From: Cyathus striatus
Lineage: Eukaryota; Basidiomycota; Agaricomycetes; Agaricales; Nidulariaceae
NCBI GenBank assembly: GCA_025738555.1
Contig: JAOVFP010000012.1
Span: 4,030,001-4,094,000 of the forward strand
Direction of reading: 5' to 3'
Length of the DNA: 64,000 bases
Shown piece after piece: positions 10,425 through 22,279 of this stretch (position 1 is the first letter of the stretch; each line of letters begins with the position of its first letter). The notes beneath the pieces were generated by a model. It was not told the DNA's origin. It worked only from the letters and a program-made list of their open reading frames with translations, and ran no database searches. A program made the translations under genes and the position numbers.

Positions 10425-11648
10425 TCATAAAACCTTCTCAACAAGCGCCACGCCCTCCCTCTCCAAAACCTCCCTAATCGGATCACAAATTTCATTCGTA
10501 TACGGAGCAAGCACACCAGACGTCTTAAAAACATCATCCAGCACCAACTGCGTCGTAATACCACACGGCAACCCCACAGTGAGCGCCATAGTGAGCGCCA
10601 TAGCGGAGTGTCCTGATGGGCTATTACCGTATGCTTCAAGCGTGGAGGCGATGATATCCTACACTCATATCAGCTTATACACGATATAAAGGAGAGAAAG
10701 AAGACAAACCTCCTTGCCATCAGCCCACTCGACGTAAAACTTGTGCTGGAGCAGAGCATAACAAGATCACGCTACCCTGCTCGTACTTCATCGACCGCTC
10801 AAGTCTCGTGCAAAGCGTATCGAGCAAATTCCCAGCGCGTGAAACGACTTTCTCATCCGAGAAAAGTCCAATCCATCTTAACCCCGAAATGATCCTGCTC
10901 ATCTCGGCCTCATTGGGGAACTCACAAATCGCCTTGATGTGCTCAACAATAGACCTACAAACCAATCAGTCTCGCAGAGTACAAAGAAAAGAGAAACATA
11001 CGCCTCGGAAGCATCATTAGCACCAACAACCTTCTGACTAACCTCGACCCAAGTAAGCTCATCACCCAACCACGCCTTCTCAATCGCATCCAATCATCCC
11101 AATTTCACAAGCGCCTTAATAAACCCAGGGAACCCAGCATACCTCAACGTACCCCACACAACCGTCTCCGCCCCCGGAATATTATAAAACTCACGGAACA
11201 GAACGGAGTTCCAGTTAGGAGACGCAATGAATGCGAAAGCGAGAGAGATAAAGTACGGCTAGCCCATCAGCTCGTCTCCGCTTATATTGAGCTGTTTGCC
11301 TTCGGAGAGGTATGTGGCGGAGTTTAAGAGAGTGAGGAGGACTCCGCCGGAGGACCAGGAGAACTTGTATTCTAATGGATTGTTTGCACATTCTGGGGTG
11401 AGAAGACCACCGAAGTACGATAAGAATTTCTTGATCTACTCCAACATCAGTATCGTACCACAAAAGATAAAAGACAGCACACCTTTTCCCCCCTCCGCAT
11501 GAACCTCATCAATAGTCTTGACGGTATACAAATGATTAAAACCGGGATCGAGCCCAATCTCATTCATAACCACAACGCCCGCTTTCTTCGCCTCTTCGTC
11601 CAACTCGCGCATGGCAGGGGACACATAGCTGGTTGTAACGACATGTGT
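10425..11648 (-). pseudogene. LYS9: saccharopine reductase 3' fragment (LYS9 copy 1)
   Basis: Minus-strand exons of saccharopine dehydrogenase (NADP+, L-glutamate-forming), the penultimate step of fungal lysine synthesis. Recognisable pieces are SPAMRELDEEAKKAG and NEIGLDPG (near 11500-11620), FREFYNIP (near 11180), the LDTLCTRLE exon (10720-10965), and a C-terminal exon ending EGVALVEKVL (stop at 10425). It is broken. An in-frame stop interrupts ELMG (near 11260), TGG has become TGA in KLG-W-LD (near 11094), and a 5-bp duplication follows VML (near 10757). A 12-bp tandem duplication repeats MALT. The N-terminal NAD(P)-binding part is missing; at about 11650 the sequence switches abruptly to SET-gene sequence. 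Stop codons of A and LYS9 are 131 bp apart, converging. Confidence 0.85.
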
Positions 11649-13905
11649 CTAGTTTTTAATCGCAGCCCAACTCCTAGTGTTTCCGAAATCGACGCATTCT
11701 TCGAGCCAATGACGGCGTAAGCGCCCGTGACTGGCATTACGAGCGACAATTTGGCAAAACGCATCGACGACGGCGTCGCGGGAGGTGGGAGAAGTGGGAC
11801 AGTGTCGAGCTTGACCGTCGAAGGGCCAGTAACTGTGGCACCACAAATAGAAGTCAGCAAAGTGTACAGGCACGAGCACGAGTAGCTACCTTTCTCGATA
11901 CCAATATCACCATCTACGACCTCGACTCGAAATCTATCGATCAAGTGGTCTGCAAAGGCAACGATGAGAAACGATAGAATATAATGAACGGAAAACGTAC
12001 CCTTCCTCCGATGGAAAATCGGCCGTGACTCTCCACCCGTATCGCCCACTGTTTCTTCCTCTTCCTCCTCCGTGCCTGCGCCACCCTTCGCATCTCCATC
12101 CACTCCAGGTGTACCCTCAACCCCTCGATCCTCATCCACAGCCTCGATCCCAGCAGCACCTTCCCCACCCTCCCTTCTGTTCTCAACGGTCATTGTTCGA
12201 TCGAACCACTTTTTCCTCATCTTGGGAGGAACAAGCGACGACGCAGGCAACTCATCCTCCATGTCCATCGTCGGATTTCGCCGAACTGGAGAACCTGTAA
12301 GAGAGGGTTAGCAACACGAGCGAGTGATTTGTGTACCGCAGCAAAGGCGAAAAGAAAGAAGGAAATAGGTCTCACCATCACGCTTATCCTCCTCCGCCGC
12401 CCCCTCAGCACACACAACGACACCTTTCCTCCTGTCCCTCCTCTTCCTCGTTCGCTTCTTCCTACTGCGCCCATTAACAACACTCTCTTTCTTCTTCTTC
12501 CCCTCCTCCTCGTACTCCTTCTCCATCCTCTCCCCTTCCCCTTCCTCCGGCTCATCAACACACATCTCGACTCCACTCAACCCACCCGAAAAAAGGGCCC
12601 TCTCCTTCGTCTTGAACCCCCTCCGATGACCAATGAGCGGTCCCAGATCCGCCCCTTCAGCGTTCTCCCCCGCGGTAGCAGAAGCAGGAAATGTGGATCC
12701 AGAAATGGAAGAAACAGCTTTCTCGTCGACGAATGCTGCCATTTGAACTAGGGCGTGCGCCGCATGCGCATGTTGTGAATGTAGATGAGAGGAGGTGAAG
12801 GATGTTGGCCATTTGTTGGCGAAGGTGGGCGTATTGTTGTGGACTGGTTGGTGGGGCGGTGGGTGGTAGTTGTGGGTTTGAGGTGGGTGATGGTGCTGTG
12901 GTAGGTGACGCAGTGGTTGGTGGTGGTGGTGCGGTTGTAGGTGGTGCAGATGTAAGTGATCCAGGGGACGCATTCGGCATGAACGCAGGCGTTGACGACG
13001 GATGGCCATTCAGAGTCATAAGCGAAGAAGGCGGAACTAAGAAGAAAAAGTGGCAAGCTAACATATCGGTAAACCAAAACCCCCCACCCCAAAAAACCAA
13101 AACAACTTACGGGAACATCTCCAGACTCTCAATCAAAGCCAGCAAACTATGAATCGCATTCCCATCGTCCCACTCCCAACCAAACACAACCTCCTCGCCG
13201 GCCTTCAAATCCCCCACAGCGAAAATCCCAAACGAAAGCGCCATATCCCGCTCCTTGGCCTTTTCAGGACAAAGAACGGAGCGGATGACTGTGTTTGGTC
13301 TGCATCCACTTCGTACAAAGCGGCCTTTGCTACTGGACACTCAAGCGTCGATGGCTACGTCCAAAGGTGGCCCTACGAGGTGCACGAAAGGGCACGGCAT
13401 GTCTAGATGCGTGTACCTGTTGAGTGGTTCGGAGAGGTACGACGAGGAGGGGGTGATAAGACTCGTATACGGGGTGATGAATGACTGGGTTTTGATAGGC
13501 CGAGTCATATGCACCGCGTATGGTAATGGCCGAATTGAGAGAGGCGAGTGTACCCCGCCAATTCTGTGCATGACGCCAGAGTTTTGTACGGGTGCCAGCG
13601 TGTGTGATTATGCCTGTTGATAGGGAGACATAGGAGTGTGTCCAGGGTTCGTCAATGTCGATGTGGTCGTCTTCGTTTGAGGTGTTGAGTGTTGGTGGTG
13701 GGAAGGTTGACGTCGATGAACATTGAATGTAGCTTGTTGAGTGTGGCGAGGACGTTCGACGGGGGGTGTGCACGATCCGCTGCGAGAACTCTGAATGAAG
13801 TGGCATCGAAGCTGTCGACTGGACTGTCAAGGACGTTGGATTTGCAAGGGTCACGATTCACGGAGATGAGAACACGGTGTCACTTACGTAATCTCTATGA
13901 ACTAG
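11649..13905 (-). pseudogene. SET3/SET4-like gene, 5'/middle fragment (SET copy 2)
   Basis: Minus strand. The C-terminal part of a SET domain is at 13107-13340: SGCRPN (the usual H/R-x-C-x-PN site) followed by GWEWDDGN. Downstream exons encode QMAAFV, the acidic/basic stretch near 12350-12600, PPKMRKKWFDR (near 12200) and MPVTGAYAVIGS (near 11730). The order and text match the fuller copy at 50.2-55.1 kb. At about 11650 it joins LYS9 sequence, so the 3' exons are lost. Upstream of the SET core, exons (13330-13860) contain frame breaks. SET3/SET4-type proteins are chromatin-associated; whether any copy is active is doubtful. The strongly Pro/Thr-rich frames on the opposite strand are artefacts. 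Confidence 0.75.
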
Positions 13906-14044
13906 CTTAAAATTAGATGCTAATTTTAACACTTATAAATAGTCACCGTTGGTGCACTGCACAGTCCTTCTTTCCCGCTAAGAACTCAGCGCCATTAGAT
14001 TCCTTAGTAGCAGCCCCTTAAAGCTTAGTGCGGAGAAATGCAAC

Positions 14045-15565
14045 ATGGGTCGTTTAACGCAAGAAACTGGTTTACTTATGGAACTTCCAAGGACGATGCA
14101 TTATGTTAGGAGCGACCAAATAATGCCCCCGATGGAGTGAGTTTTTTCATTCTAATCCAACAACATTTTATTGAATAACATACACTATAGATGGGTCCCT
14201 ATAGTATGATTTTTATACTTTGTGCTCTCTTGTGGACTAACTCAGAGAAACTACTCTAGCTATTAGGATGCGCGATATATTGGTTTCTCTATGGATTCTT
14301 TCTTTCGCAGATCTGGCATTACTTTGTTTTGTTTTGGTTAAAAGACACTATAGTTATTCGCATCATGGGTTTGTTTAATTCATACTCAGTCATTGTAATG
14401 TTACTAATATTTAGTACTATTAGTGCTCGAAGTATTCATTGCAGCAATAGTGTATTCCAAAATTGTTGTTGATGTAACGTGGAAGTACCTAAATCCAAGT
14501 CTCGGGACTGCGGCTTCTCTTTCAGTGTGGTCGTCTCTGGCACCTCTGGTTATTGCTATTGGTATGTATGTTAGTTTTCAAATTATGCCATTCATCATAA
14601 CTTCACTGCAGTGTCTTCAACTATGCACTTCTTTTTCGCCTGGTAGGAATCTTTCGTAAAAATATCTCTGCTTAGCTTTACCGATTGTGAATGGAAAAGG
14701 CGAATCCGACAGCTTAAGCTATACAGCAGACCCATTTTGTTCATCTGTGGAACGATATGCTTGGTACGATATCTATTAATTTGATAGTAATGATCACCGA
14801 AGATAATATTCCCTTTCAAGGTGTCATTGACCCAGTTAGGAGCTTCTGCTGTGATTGTCATTCAAGTACTTCATTTCGTTATTTATACCCATGCAGTAGC
14901 ATTCATCTTTTGCATTAGTTCAACATAGCTGGTCGTCACCCAGCTGATAAACGCTCGCTCGCTGACGTTACCACGGTATTACCGGTAGGTAAATAAAACT
15001 GGTCCGCAATGAACCTTTTATTTACATGTTGCAGGTCTGGATTGTTGGCGGTCTAATATGTGATATTCTTATCACCGTCACGATGACTTCCATTGTGAGA
15101 TGCGAACACACCCTCAATTAATTGCTAAATATTTTAATTTTTAATATGCAGCTTTTCCAAGTTCGGGCGCAGTCAAGCTTCAGCACGACATTAAAAGCCC
15201 TGAATAAACTAATTTCGTTATCAATTGAAACTGCATTTCCTACGGTTACTATCGCCACTGCAGCTCTTATTTCATTTCTGAAATATCCGGGAACAAATTT
15301 TGACCTATTTTTGTAAGTGGTCCCTTCTTATACATTTTGTGGGTGCTGACGTTCCAAAAGCATGTTTCTCTTGTTTATTTTGTACGATGTTATATATTTT
15401 CGAGATACTGCTCTAACATAATATTTTAGTCATGCAAATGCTCTGCTCGGCGTTCTAAATCGACGGGCAGAGCTCAGACAAATAGTATCAGGAACAATAG
15501 CCAGCACAGATATTCGCGCTGCTGTTGGATCAAATAACCGTCTGTCTGAAGCTGACTCGCCTTAG
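14045..15565 (+). CDS. DUF6534-type multi-pass membrane protein, copy 1
   Basis: A multi-exon gene reading plus, from ATG 14045 (MGRLTQETG) to TAG 15563-15565. Hydrophobic exons run in the order expected for the fungal DUF6534 family: GCAIYWFLYGFF (near 14270), EVFIAAIVYSKIV (near 14430), a Trp/Phe-rich MHFFFA exon (near 14620), RPILFICGTICL (near 14735), QVWIVGGLICDILI (near 15035), then FSTTLKALNKLISLSIETAFP (near 15180) and the HANALLGVLNRR exon (near 15433) just before the stop. The last three are the most diagnostic. Introns are short with GT-AG ends. I could not fix every small exon between 14140 and 14260 or near 14780-14930, so one region may be decayed. It is homologous to the gene at 34.2-35.7 kb on the opposite strand. 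The function is unknown beyond a seven-helix membrane protein. Confidence 0.65.
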
Positions 15566-16395
15566 CATTCTTACCCACCAACTAGTAACTTCAAACTAAA
15601 TTATATTTCTCTGATTCGAAACTTACCACTTGTGTATATCTTATAATTCATGCATACTCATTACTACCTTTCGACACTGTATGGTTGCCGCGTGTAATGT
15701 AGAGCAGGCAAAATGCCTGCGATGCGAAACGCGATATCTCGGACATCTGAAGACGTTCCAAATACAATTACGTAATCACGCATCACGCATCATTGATGTG
15801 TTCGTACGCATTCCGCTCGCGCTCTCTGTTCAATCACCATCCCCGCTCGCTCGTTTCAATCTTTCCTCAAAATATACTTCTTCGCACACCGTCCCGACTA
15901 CACTAATCCCCTGCGACACTCAGAGTTCTCAAAATAACTCTGACATCGGCACCGACACCAGACCCTGATGTTTGGAAAACTTGTCTCCTCGCAAACCTCA
16001 ACACATTGGACTATCTTACTGAGTTTCCTATTTATTTCTAATGTTTCACACTTTTCCTTTTACATTCTTCATCCGATATAATTACTCTTATTTATTTTAG
16101 ATTTATTGGTTTTTCTAGTATATAAACCTCTGTAGTTATTCTACAAAAATAATCAATTTTCCCTCACCTTAGAACACCCCAGATCAGACGGACGTCTCGA
16201 TCGACTCGCAATATTTATTCTTTGTTTAGGTACACCCAACCGACTTACCACCTCTTCAGTAAGCTATGTGATATTAAGTATGAGAAACCCAGGCGCTCCC
16301 AAGATAAACAGTGATGAAGGACGAAAAGTAAGTAGCGGGAATAATGCACAGTGGCATAATGAAGGCGAGGATCTAAACTAGTAGTACGTACCTCA
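15566..16395. other. no recognisable gene
   Basis: The 3' flank of the DUF6534 gene followed by AT-rich sequence. Only one short open frame (15630-15968) is present, without recognisable domain or homology to other parts of the window. Confidence 0.45.
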
Positions 16396-16760
16396 GCGTG
16401 TGGAATTATGTCAGTTGATAGGGGGACATAGGAGTGTGTCCAGGGCTCGTAGATGTCAATGTGGTCCCTTTGTTTGAGGTGTCAAGTGTTGGTGATGGGA
16501 CGGTTGATGAGGTGAGGAAAATGGATCTTGTGGTGGTTGGTGAATGAGATTCGCCGTTTCTTCTCTACGTGTGCTGTACTCCCCTCCCCTCGACGTTTTC
16601 GCTCTACGCCTGGACTTCTTCTGTTCCGACCGGTCATAGCCACCTATCCCTGCTCCATGGCAGCTTTCCACTGAATACGTTGCACCCGAATGGCTTTCTC
16701 CCTATCGACCTCGCGGGGGACACATTTCCAACACCGTGTACCACTCGTCGGGGACCTCGT
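16396..16760 (-). pseudogene. SET gene N-terminal fragment (SET copy 3)
   Basis: This ~360-bp stretch aligns by eye with 54400-54720 and 13600-13700: shared runs include GACATAGGAGTGTGTCCAG and the CTCCCCTCCCCTCGACGTTTTC block. It corresponds to the region upstream of the SET core, in minus orientation. No longer protein can be read and both ends stop abruptly. It is a small orphan fragment. Confidence 0.55.
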
Positions 16761-17875
16761 CGTGGCCTATACCAAAACATGCCGTGTGGCACCAGAGAAG
16801 ACAGATATCGCACACAATGGAGAATCCATCATCTGAGGGGGGCGGGGGGTCTTATAGTGAGGAAGGGGGTGAGCTGGGCGGATGCATCCCTTTATCTCTG
16901 TCTTTTTTTGTCCTTGTCAGGGGGCACTTGCGGGGCGGGCCGCGGTATTTTCTTTGCATTCTTGGCAGGGGGGTCTATCGTTGTTGTGGAGGTAAGCTAT
17001 TCTAATTTCTGGGATGGCACTTCGTAGAGGCGACCTTCCTACCCCTCCCTTGAATTACATACTATGTGTGCATTGATCCCGATGAATTTGCACTCTTCCC
17101 CTCTGCGACGCCGATACTAAGATCTTGCTTTTTTCATATTAAATCTCAATATTCCACAAGGACGAGAAGGGTGGATAAGTAGAACTTTAATAGAAGGACT
17201 GAGCAACGCAAGAGCAACGAGTCCCACGTCCTTGCCTACTGTATTTGCACACTGTTTGGCTAAAGCTTTAGACTCTTTAACGAATCCCTTCAGAACAAAC
17301 ACACGTAACTGGTTGCCCCAACCTCCACCCAACTTCTACTGCTTTTCAGTCAATGTCGGGGCGTTCTGTGGTGAACCAACGGATATACCTCTTCAAAAGC
17401 GTCCTTCGCATTTTAAAAGCACCATTAAGCGCTTTATTTTAAGATCCTCCTAAACATATGCATACTCAACCCTGGAGTTTTCTCCGAGTTATCTTGTGTA
17501 GGGCTTTGGGCATTTCGGACCAATACAGACCTATGGTCACCAATCACCACCACTTCCTTGACATGTTTCTCCGATATCCATAGCCAGATTCTTCAGGCTA
17601 TAGAATAGGGATGATAGCACCATATTCTCTTGAATATCTGGTATTTGTCTTTGTAGATCTATTGTTCAAGTCTACTTGCCATGACAGTGATACATCTGAT
17701 TGCAATCCACCTTCTATAAATACATTATACCAGCAGACTACTGTTCATGACCACCATACTGGTCGATTTGTGACGTCACATGAAAGTTCATAAGAACCTC
17801 CTTCCTCCACATCGATATCATCTTATCTGTGACAACCTGACTGTTAATTTTAATTTGACCTCTTTTTGTAGGTAA
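16761..17875. other. no recognisable gene
   Basis: A G-rich stretch (16840-16990) is followed by mixed sequence. A 71-aa minus frame (17117-17332) and a 73-aa plus frame (17232-17453) overlap, but neither shows a known motif. Seen only once in the window. Confidence 0.4.
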
Positions 17876-19030
17876 TGCAGCAGTTGCTGGCCCTTCAGAA
17901 GTCAATCCCGACACTCTCTCACTACTTCTACCTGCAATACCACCTTCCATGCATTTTCCAATTTGTCGCTCATATCGCCAGTCACAGGCGCATATGTCGC
18001 CATAAGTTCCAACAATCCATCAATTCCAGAAACACTGGGAGTTGGGCTAGGGCTAGGAAGGGGCAAAGGGAAGGGGAGGGCTGTGGACATTGGTCTTGGT
18101 AGAGAGAAGGGTTTGGGGTCGCCTCGGATGAACTGAAGTGGGTTTACGCATAAGGAGTTATTGGAAGTTAGCCAGTTATCAAAGGAGGAGGAAGAGGAGG
18201 CTGAGGCTGAGGTTTTATCTCCAAATAGACTGCCCCCGATACCTACCAAAAAGCCTTCTGCATCTAGAGATGGTGATGTTGAGATAGACGAGCTCGACAT
18301 TCTGCTCACGCATTCGATGCATGGCCTTGGAAATGGGGGACAGCCGTCCCTGGTTCTTGTACACGAAGACCACCCTCCTCTTTCATCGACCATGTTGTTG
18401 TCTGCCCCGCTCCTCGCTTCTCTGTACATGAAGTCAGCCTATGTGCACTCCATCCCACCTGTGCCAATCTCTTCTCTTTCACCAAGCCTTGATAGTGCAT
18501 TTCTATCACCTCTCACTTCTCCACCTTCACCTCATCGTCCCCCACTAGATACCGTCATCACCAATGGTTGATGATGGCGATGCTGTTGAAGCTCATGAAT
18601 TACAGAATGAGTACCGATTTCCTGTAATCTTGCTTCAGAATCTGCTGCACCTCACGTCGTCGTTCGGTCCCCATCACCCCCTCGAGGGCCTGCTGCTCCG
18701 TCCGCTCTTCCCTTCTTGTTTCAGGAACCTTTTCTACGAGAGGCAACTCTTCATTCACCCTCCATCTCGCGATCGATCATCACCTCTCATGCCTCTATTT
18801 GATATACTACAAGAGGCTGCTTCATCTATTCCACAAGATGCTTCTTCCTCGTCCGCATCGTCTCCGCTTCAACCACCCCCTGCTCCCAAGTCAAGCTGAT
18901 CCTCAAGGACTTTGCGCTATGGATGAAAGCAATGAGAGGTGCGAGGAAGGAAAGGGAGAAGTTGCCAGCAATTGTTATGAGCTGTGTTTGGAACAGGGAG
19001 GAGGCAGTGGTACGAAGAAACTGAGCCTGT
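17876..19030 (+). pseudogene. SET3/SET4-like gene, middle-to-3' fragment on plus strand (SET copy 4)
   Basis: In this copy the gene reads plus. A splice acceptor (TTTTTGTAG) at 17870 opens an exon with AGPSEVNPDTLSLL and SPVTGAYVAISSNN, matching the minus-strand MPVTGAYAVIGS exon at 52.4 kb. It continues through EVSQLSKEEEEEAEAEV (18170) and HSMHGLGNG (near 18310) to LILKDFAL (near 18900). Frameshifts occur near 17950 and around 18890, and the frame is closed at 18568 (TGA after ITNG). A long antisense frame (17902-18429) is a shadow. Upstream exons, including the SET core, are absent. Confidence 0.7.
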
Positions 19031-19370
19031 GAGAGATGAGGTTGTTTAACTCCGATTCAATTTAACCAAAATTTAACCCTAAACTGATTCGGCACCTACA
19101 TAGTAGTACGCACTCGTGAAGTGATACTTAGCGTATGTATCACGATTTACATATTCGATATTGTGTTTCAGATTCACTCTGAGCAGCAACACATCTCAAA
19201 ATTTGAACCAGCGACTGGAGTCCCTCACCGCCCTCGACAAGCCCTTGAGTACTTTGTTTATAAAGAGCGCATACTAAGCTTGAACGACGAAGGGTAGCTT
19301 CCGAACGAAAGGGTAGTCCATGCGTAATGTGTTAAGTAACGAAGAAAAAGAAACAAGTAGCACTTACAAA
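19031..19370. other. no recognisable gene
   Basis: About 340 bp between the SET fragment and the repeat copy at 19371, with no open frame of note and no match to elsewhere in the window that I can see. Confidence 0.4.
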
Positions 19371-19770
19371 TCTAGTAGTTTGTAGGTGAACAAGGCTAGC
19401 ATACATGTACCTTCAACAAAGCACACCACGACAATCCTAAGTACATATTACTATATGTGCTTAGGATTAGTTAGTAACTGAGCAGAGACCACCTCGTAAA
19501 TTCGTATCGTGGGTAGCGGGAGTGCACACTATGATCAGTCAAAGCAAGCTGTCCATTTCTTCCCTTGAAATTATTACTAGTATTTTCCTGTGGGAAGCGA
19601 TACATGGCGCCCCAAATTGGCAAATTTAAAATTATTGAATAAATGTGAAAGTTAGCATATACATGACTCAGAGCATATCCTCTATGCAATGCGATGTGGA
19701 TGACGAAAATCGCTGCAACACATACATCTTAGCTGCAATGTTCGGTCACCCACATCAACAAGGCCCCGAA
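19371..19770. repeat. three-copy flanking repeat, copy 2
   Basis: Matches 4565-4880 almost throughout (TTTGTAGGTGAACAAGG, CACGACAATCCTAAGT) and 57773-57960 from AGCTGTCCATTTCTTCC. Here it is not beside an A/B pair but next to a kinase-like gene fragment. The TIR element found just left of copy 1 is absent here, so this copy shows the sequence before that insertion. Confidence 0.6.
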
Positions 19771-19807
19771 AAAGTTGCATGGCACAATAAATGTGCACTT
19801 TGACCGT

Positions 19808-19998
19808 CATAGTGGAATATATGTCCCAGGGCCCACGAGCCTCCTCCTGGATATTATGGTGTATGGTGTCCTGGTCACAAGAAGATACATGGCTTTCGCA
19901 TTATTGACTTTGAGATGGCAAGGATTACTGACGGGATTGAGCGACATAAAATTGCTGAATATAACGTTATAGAAATTAATGATTTGTATAGAAAACGA
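19808..19998 (+). pseudogene. kinase-like gene C-terminal fragment
   Basis: Nucleotide match to 23008-23190, the last exon of the kinase-like gene 3.2 kb downstream. Shared features are GGAATATATGTC, the CATGGCTTTCGC run and the segment coding for the D-F-E loop (ATTGACTTTGAG). The lobe carrying the glycine loop and the catalytic HGD site is missing. It is too short to function. Confidence 0.65.
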
Positions 19999-20193
19999 TA
20001 TACCGTCTTATGATTCTCGGTAATATTCCTACAGTTAGATTGGGAAGATCATAGTTGATTCATAAATGACTCAGTCACACAACATTTTCTCCCTTCTTAC
20101 AATCCATTGACAGATCTACTACATAGGGTATGTAACTTTGGTGATCATGCAGGGGGTACAGTACAGTATACAGATAACCATATCCGAACTAGA

Positions 20194-21599
20194 TTATCGT
20201 CGAGTCTGTGACCTATGTGTCATGGTTGAGGTTAATACAGATTTTGATATTTTCACTCTGTTCACATAGATAGGATCCCGGGCTTCCTCCTTCGCTTCGT
20301 CATTGGCCTCGTGTTTTTCCATTTCTATATCCAGAACCATTTCTTTATTAGCTTCTGCGACACTCTTGTTCGTGTACTTTGTCCTTGCTGCATGGAACGC
20401 AGAAGAAGGATTATATCCTGGATGTGTGAAAGGGGATATCAGATCCCCACACAGCGTATGTATTAATGTCGTAGCCTTATCATTCAAGATGTTCCCGGTA
20501 GAATCTCGAGTATCCATCGCGGCGAAGGACATGCCGAGAAGTGTCAAGTGAAGGTCCTCCGAGGTCCATTCTATAGATTCAGAAAAAGTAAGGGTGTCGG
20601 TTTCAACCTTGCAGAACACCCAAACCCTTTCCCCATTAGTTAGAAACCCCCAATCACAGTTGTAGGCTTTGAGCTGAGCCCAGATCTAAATTACTGTTTA
20701 GCGAATCAACTGAACGAGTAATAAAATCATACCTGTTCGACGAGTTTGCTGTGTTTCGCCGAGGTATCGTATATCTCGTTCACTACACCGTTTTTATCAA
20801 TGAATGCCGGGTCAGTCAAAATCGCTGCAACGTCCTCTTCTGTCACACTCCAAAATGTTTTGATCTCGCATATCGCTCCCGGAGAGAATATGAGATCTGT
20901 ATCTCCGCCACGCTGGTTTTTGGCTTCAGTCTTCGACATTTTTTTCTTTATGCTTTCAGTACTATATCTCCATACAGAATTCGGTAGATCATCATTGCTC
21001 TGGTACCTCATCTAAAATACAAGTGTTAATAATGCAAAGTGGGGAAGGTAAGAACCACAGACATTCAATAATATGTTAAGCGGGTCAGTTATTTGTTTCA
21101 TGACCTGACTTCTGATGCTTTCTTCCGAGACTACGTGACATTCCTGATTTTTCGGATCGTCAGGGTGGTAGTTAGTGAAGGAGGCAAACCAATCGGACAG
21201 CTTTGAGATCGCATTTGCTTGCTGAATTCCAGACGGTAATGGCAATAAACTGAAATGCCTTGAAGTGTAGCTCTTTGCATTTTCATCATCGAGATTTGCA
21301 TACTGCTTCAGGTTCTGCAGCATATGCTGAGCTAATTTTATTACACGCAGATTCGGAGCGCGTGATAGAGCCATTTTGGATACAGTGGTCCCTGCGTCTC
21401 CTGTAGTACTATCACCGATCTCCTCGTAGAGTGGATGGCAGTGAAAGGTGTTGGGGAGAGGCATCATTCGTGAAGGACTAGGCTGCATAAGAAATCTGAA
21501 TCTCTGATCTCCAGGATGCGTTTCTCGAAGAGGATGTATGAGTCCAGAGTTTGCCTGGTGCAACTTTTCAGGCAGATACAAGCTCCATAGCCCTGACAT
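20194..21599 (-). CDS. PD-(D/E)XK nuclease-like lineage protein
   Basis: Three minus-strand exons (21599-21063, 21011-20733, 20685-20194) join in frame to 435 aa. Introns are 51 and 47 nt with GT-AG ends. The middle exon contains DTDLIFSPGAICEIKTFW: an Asp, a hydrophobic strand and E-I-K, the usual core of the PD-(D/E)XK fold. After the next intron come KAYNCDWGFLTNGERVWVF (a strand pair typical after this core) and an acidic, Lys/Glu-rich C-terminus ending in SQTRR. No signal peptide or membrane segment is seen. It is divergent from the kinase-like gene at 22280 with 680 bp between starts. A minus frame at 21624-21941 lies upstream but I could not splice it on. In other loci of this window a similar core is fused to a kinase domain (27.85 kb). 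The role is unknown; the nuclease fold is inferred from the motif only. Confidence 0.6.
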
Positions 21600-22279
21600 T
21601 TCCTCTATCCTTGAATGAAATCGTTAACATGAAGGGGGTGAAAAATTATATAGATCAGAAAGCCCTGGGCAGAGCTTCAGGTCGTTCAGATTTATATGTG
21701 ACCCGCCCCTTAGACGTGAGAGTAGAGTTCCTCTCCAACGGTTCAGAGGCCTGTGGACGCTGTGAGTCATGAGCGAATAATCTGTGTTGTGTGTGAAATT
21801 GAACACGATGCCTTGTTCCTTGCTTCCATAACGCAGAGGAAACATGCTTTCACGATCAAATTCTGATCTTCCCCGTAGGTCCAGCTTCTCAGACTCTCTG
21901 GCGCCCACAGCAGGTCTCGACTGTGAAACACAGTGATTCATATATTGAAACTATGCTTATGTCTGTGAGGATCTGCAGACTGCGATAAGCATAATTTTAG
22001 ATGGCACTCAATTAAAAGCAAGATTCGGCGGGAACTGCAACATTGTCAGGCTCACAAGTTTCGTTTTTACGAACAAGTGTAGAACAATAGAAGTTTCGGT
22101 GTGTAAGTTTGGCATAAATAGGTGAGTACATACTAATACATATAGACAAATACGTATCTACTGTACCTCGGCGCACAGACCTGCTATTACTCCATTCGGG
22201 GAAAGTGCTATAATTAAGTAATACTATATATACTAGTTAGCTAGTTTCCACGTTTGGTAGCTACCCACCCCACCCACCG
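21600..22279. promoter_or_regulatory. divergent intergenic region, nuclease-like / kinase-like pair
   Basis: 680 bp between two outward-reading genes. It holds a 105-aa minus frame (21624-21941; motif HRPLNRWRG) whose status is unclear: possibly an upstream exon, a relic or chance. TATA-like ATACTATATATACT at 22224 lies about 50 bp before the kinase-like start. Confidence 0.35.

Noticed and set aside
12025..13152. Long Pro/Ser- or Gly-rich plus-strand frames opposite the SET fragment
   Set aside because: They are antisense to exons conserved in three or more SET copies and vary freely between copies.
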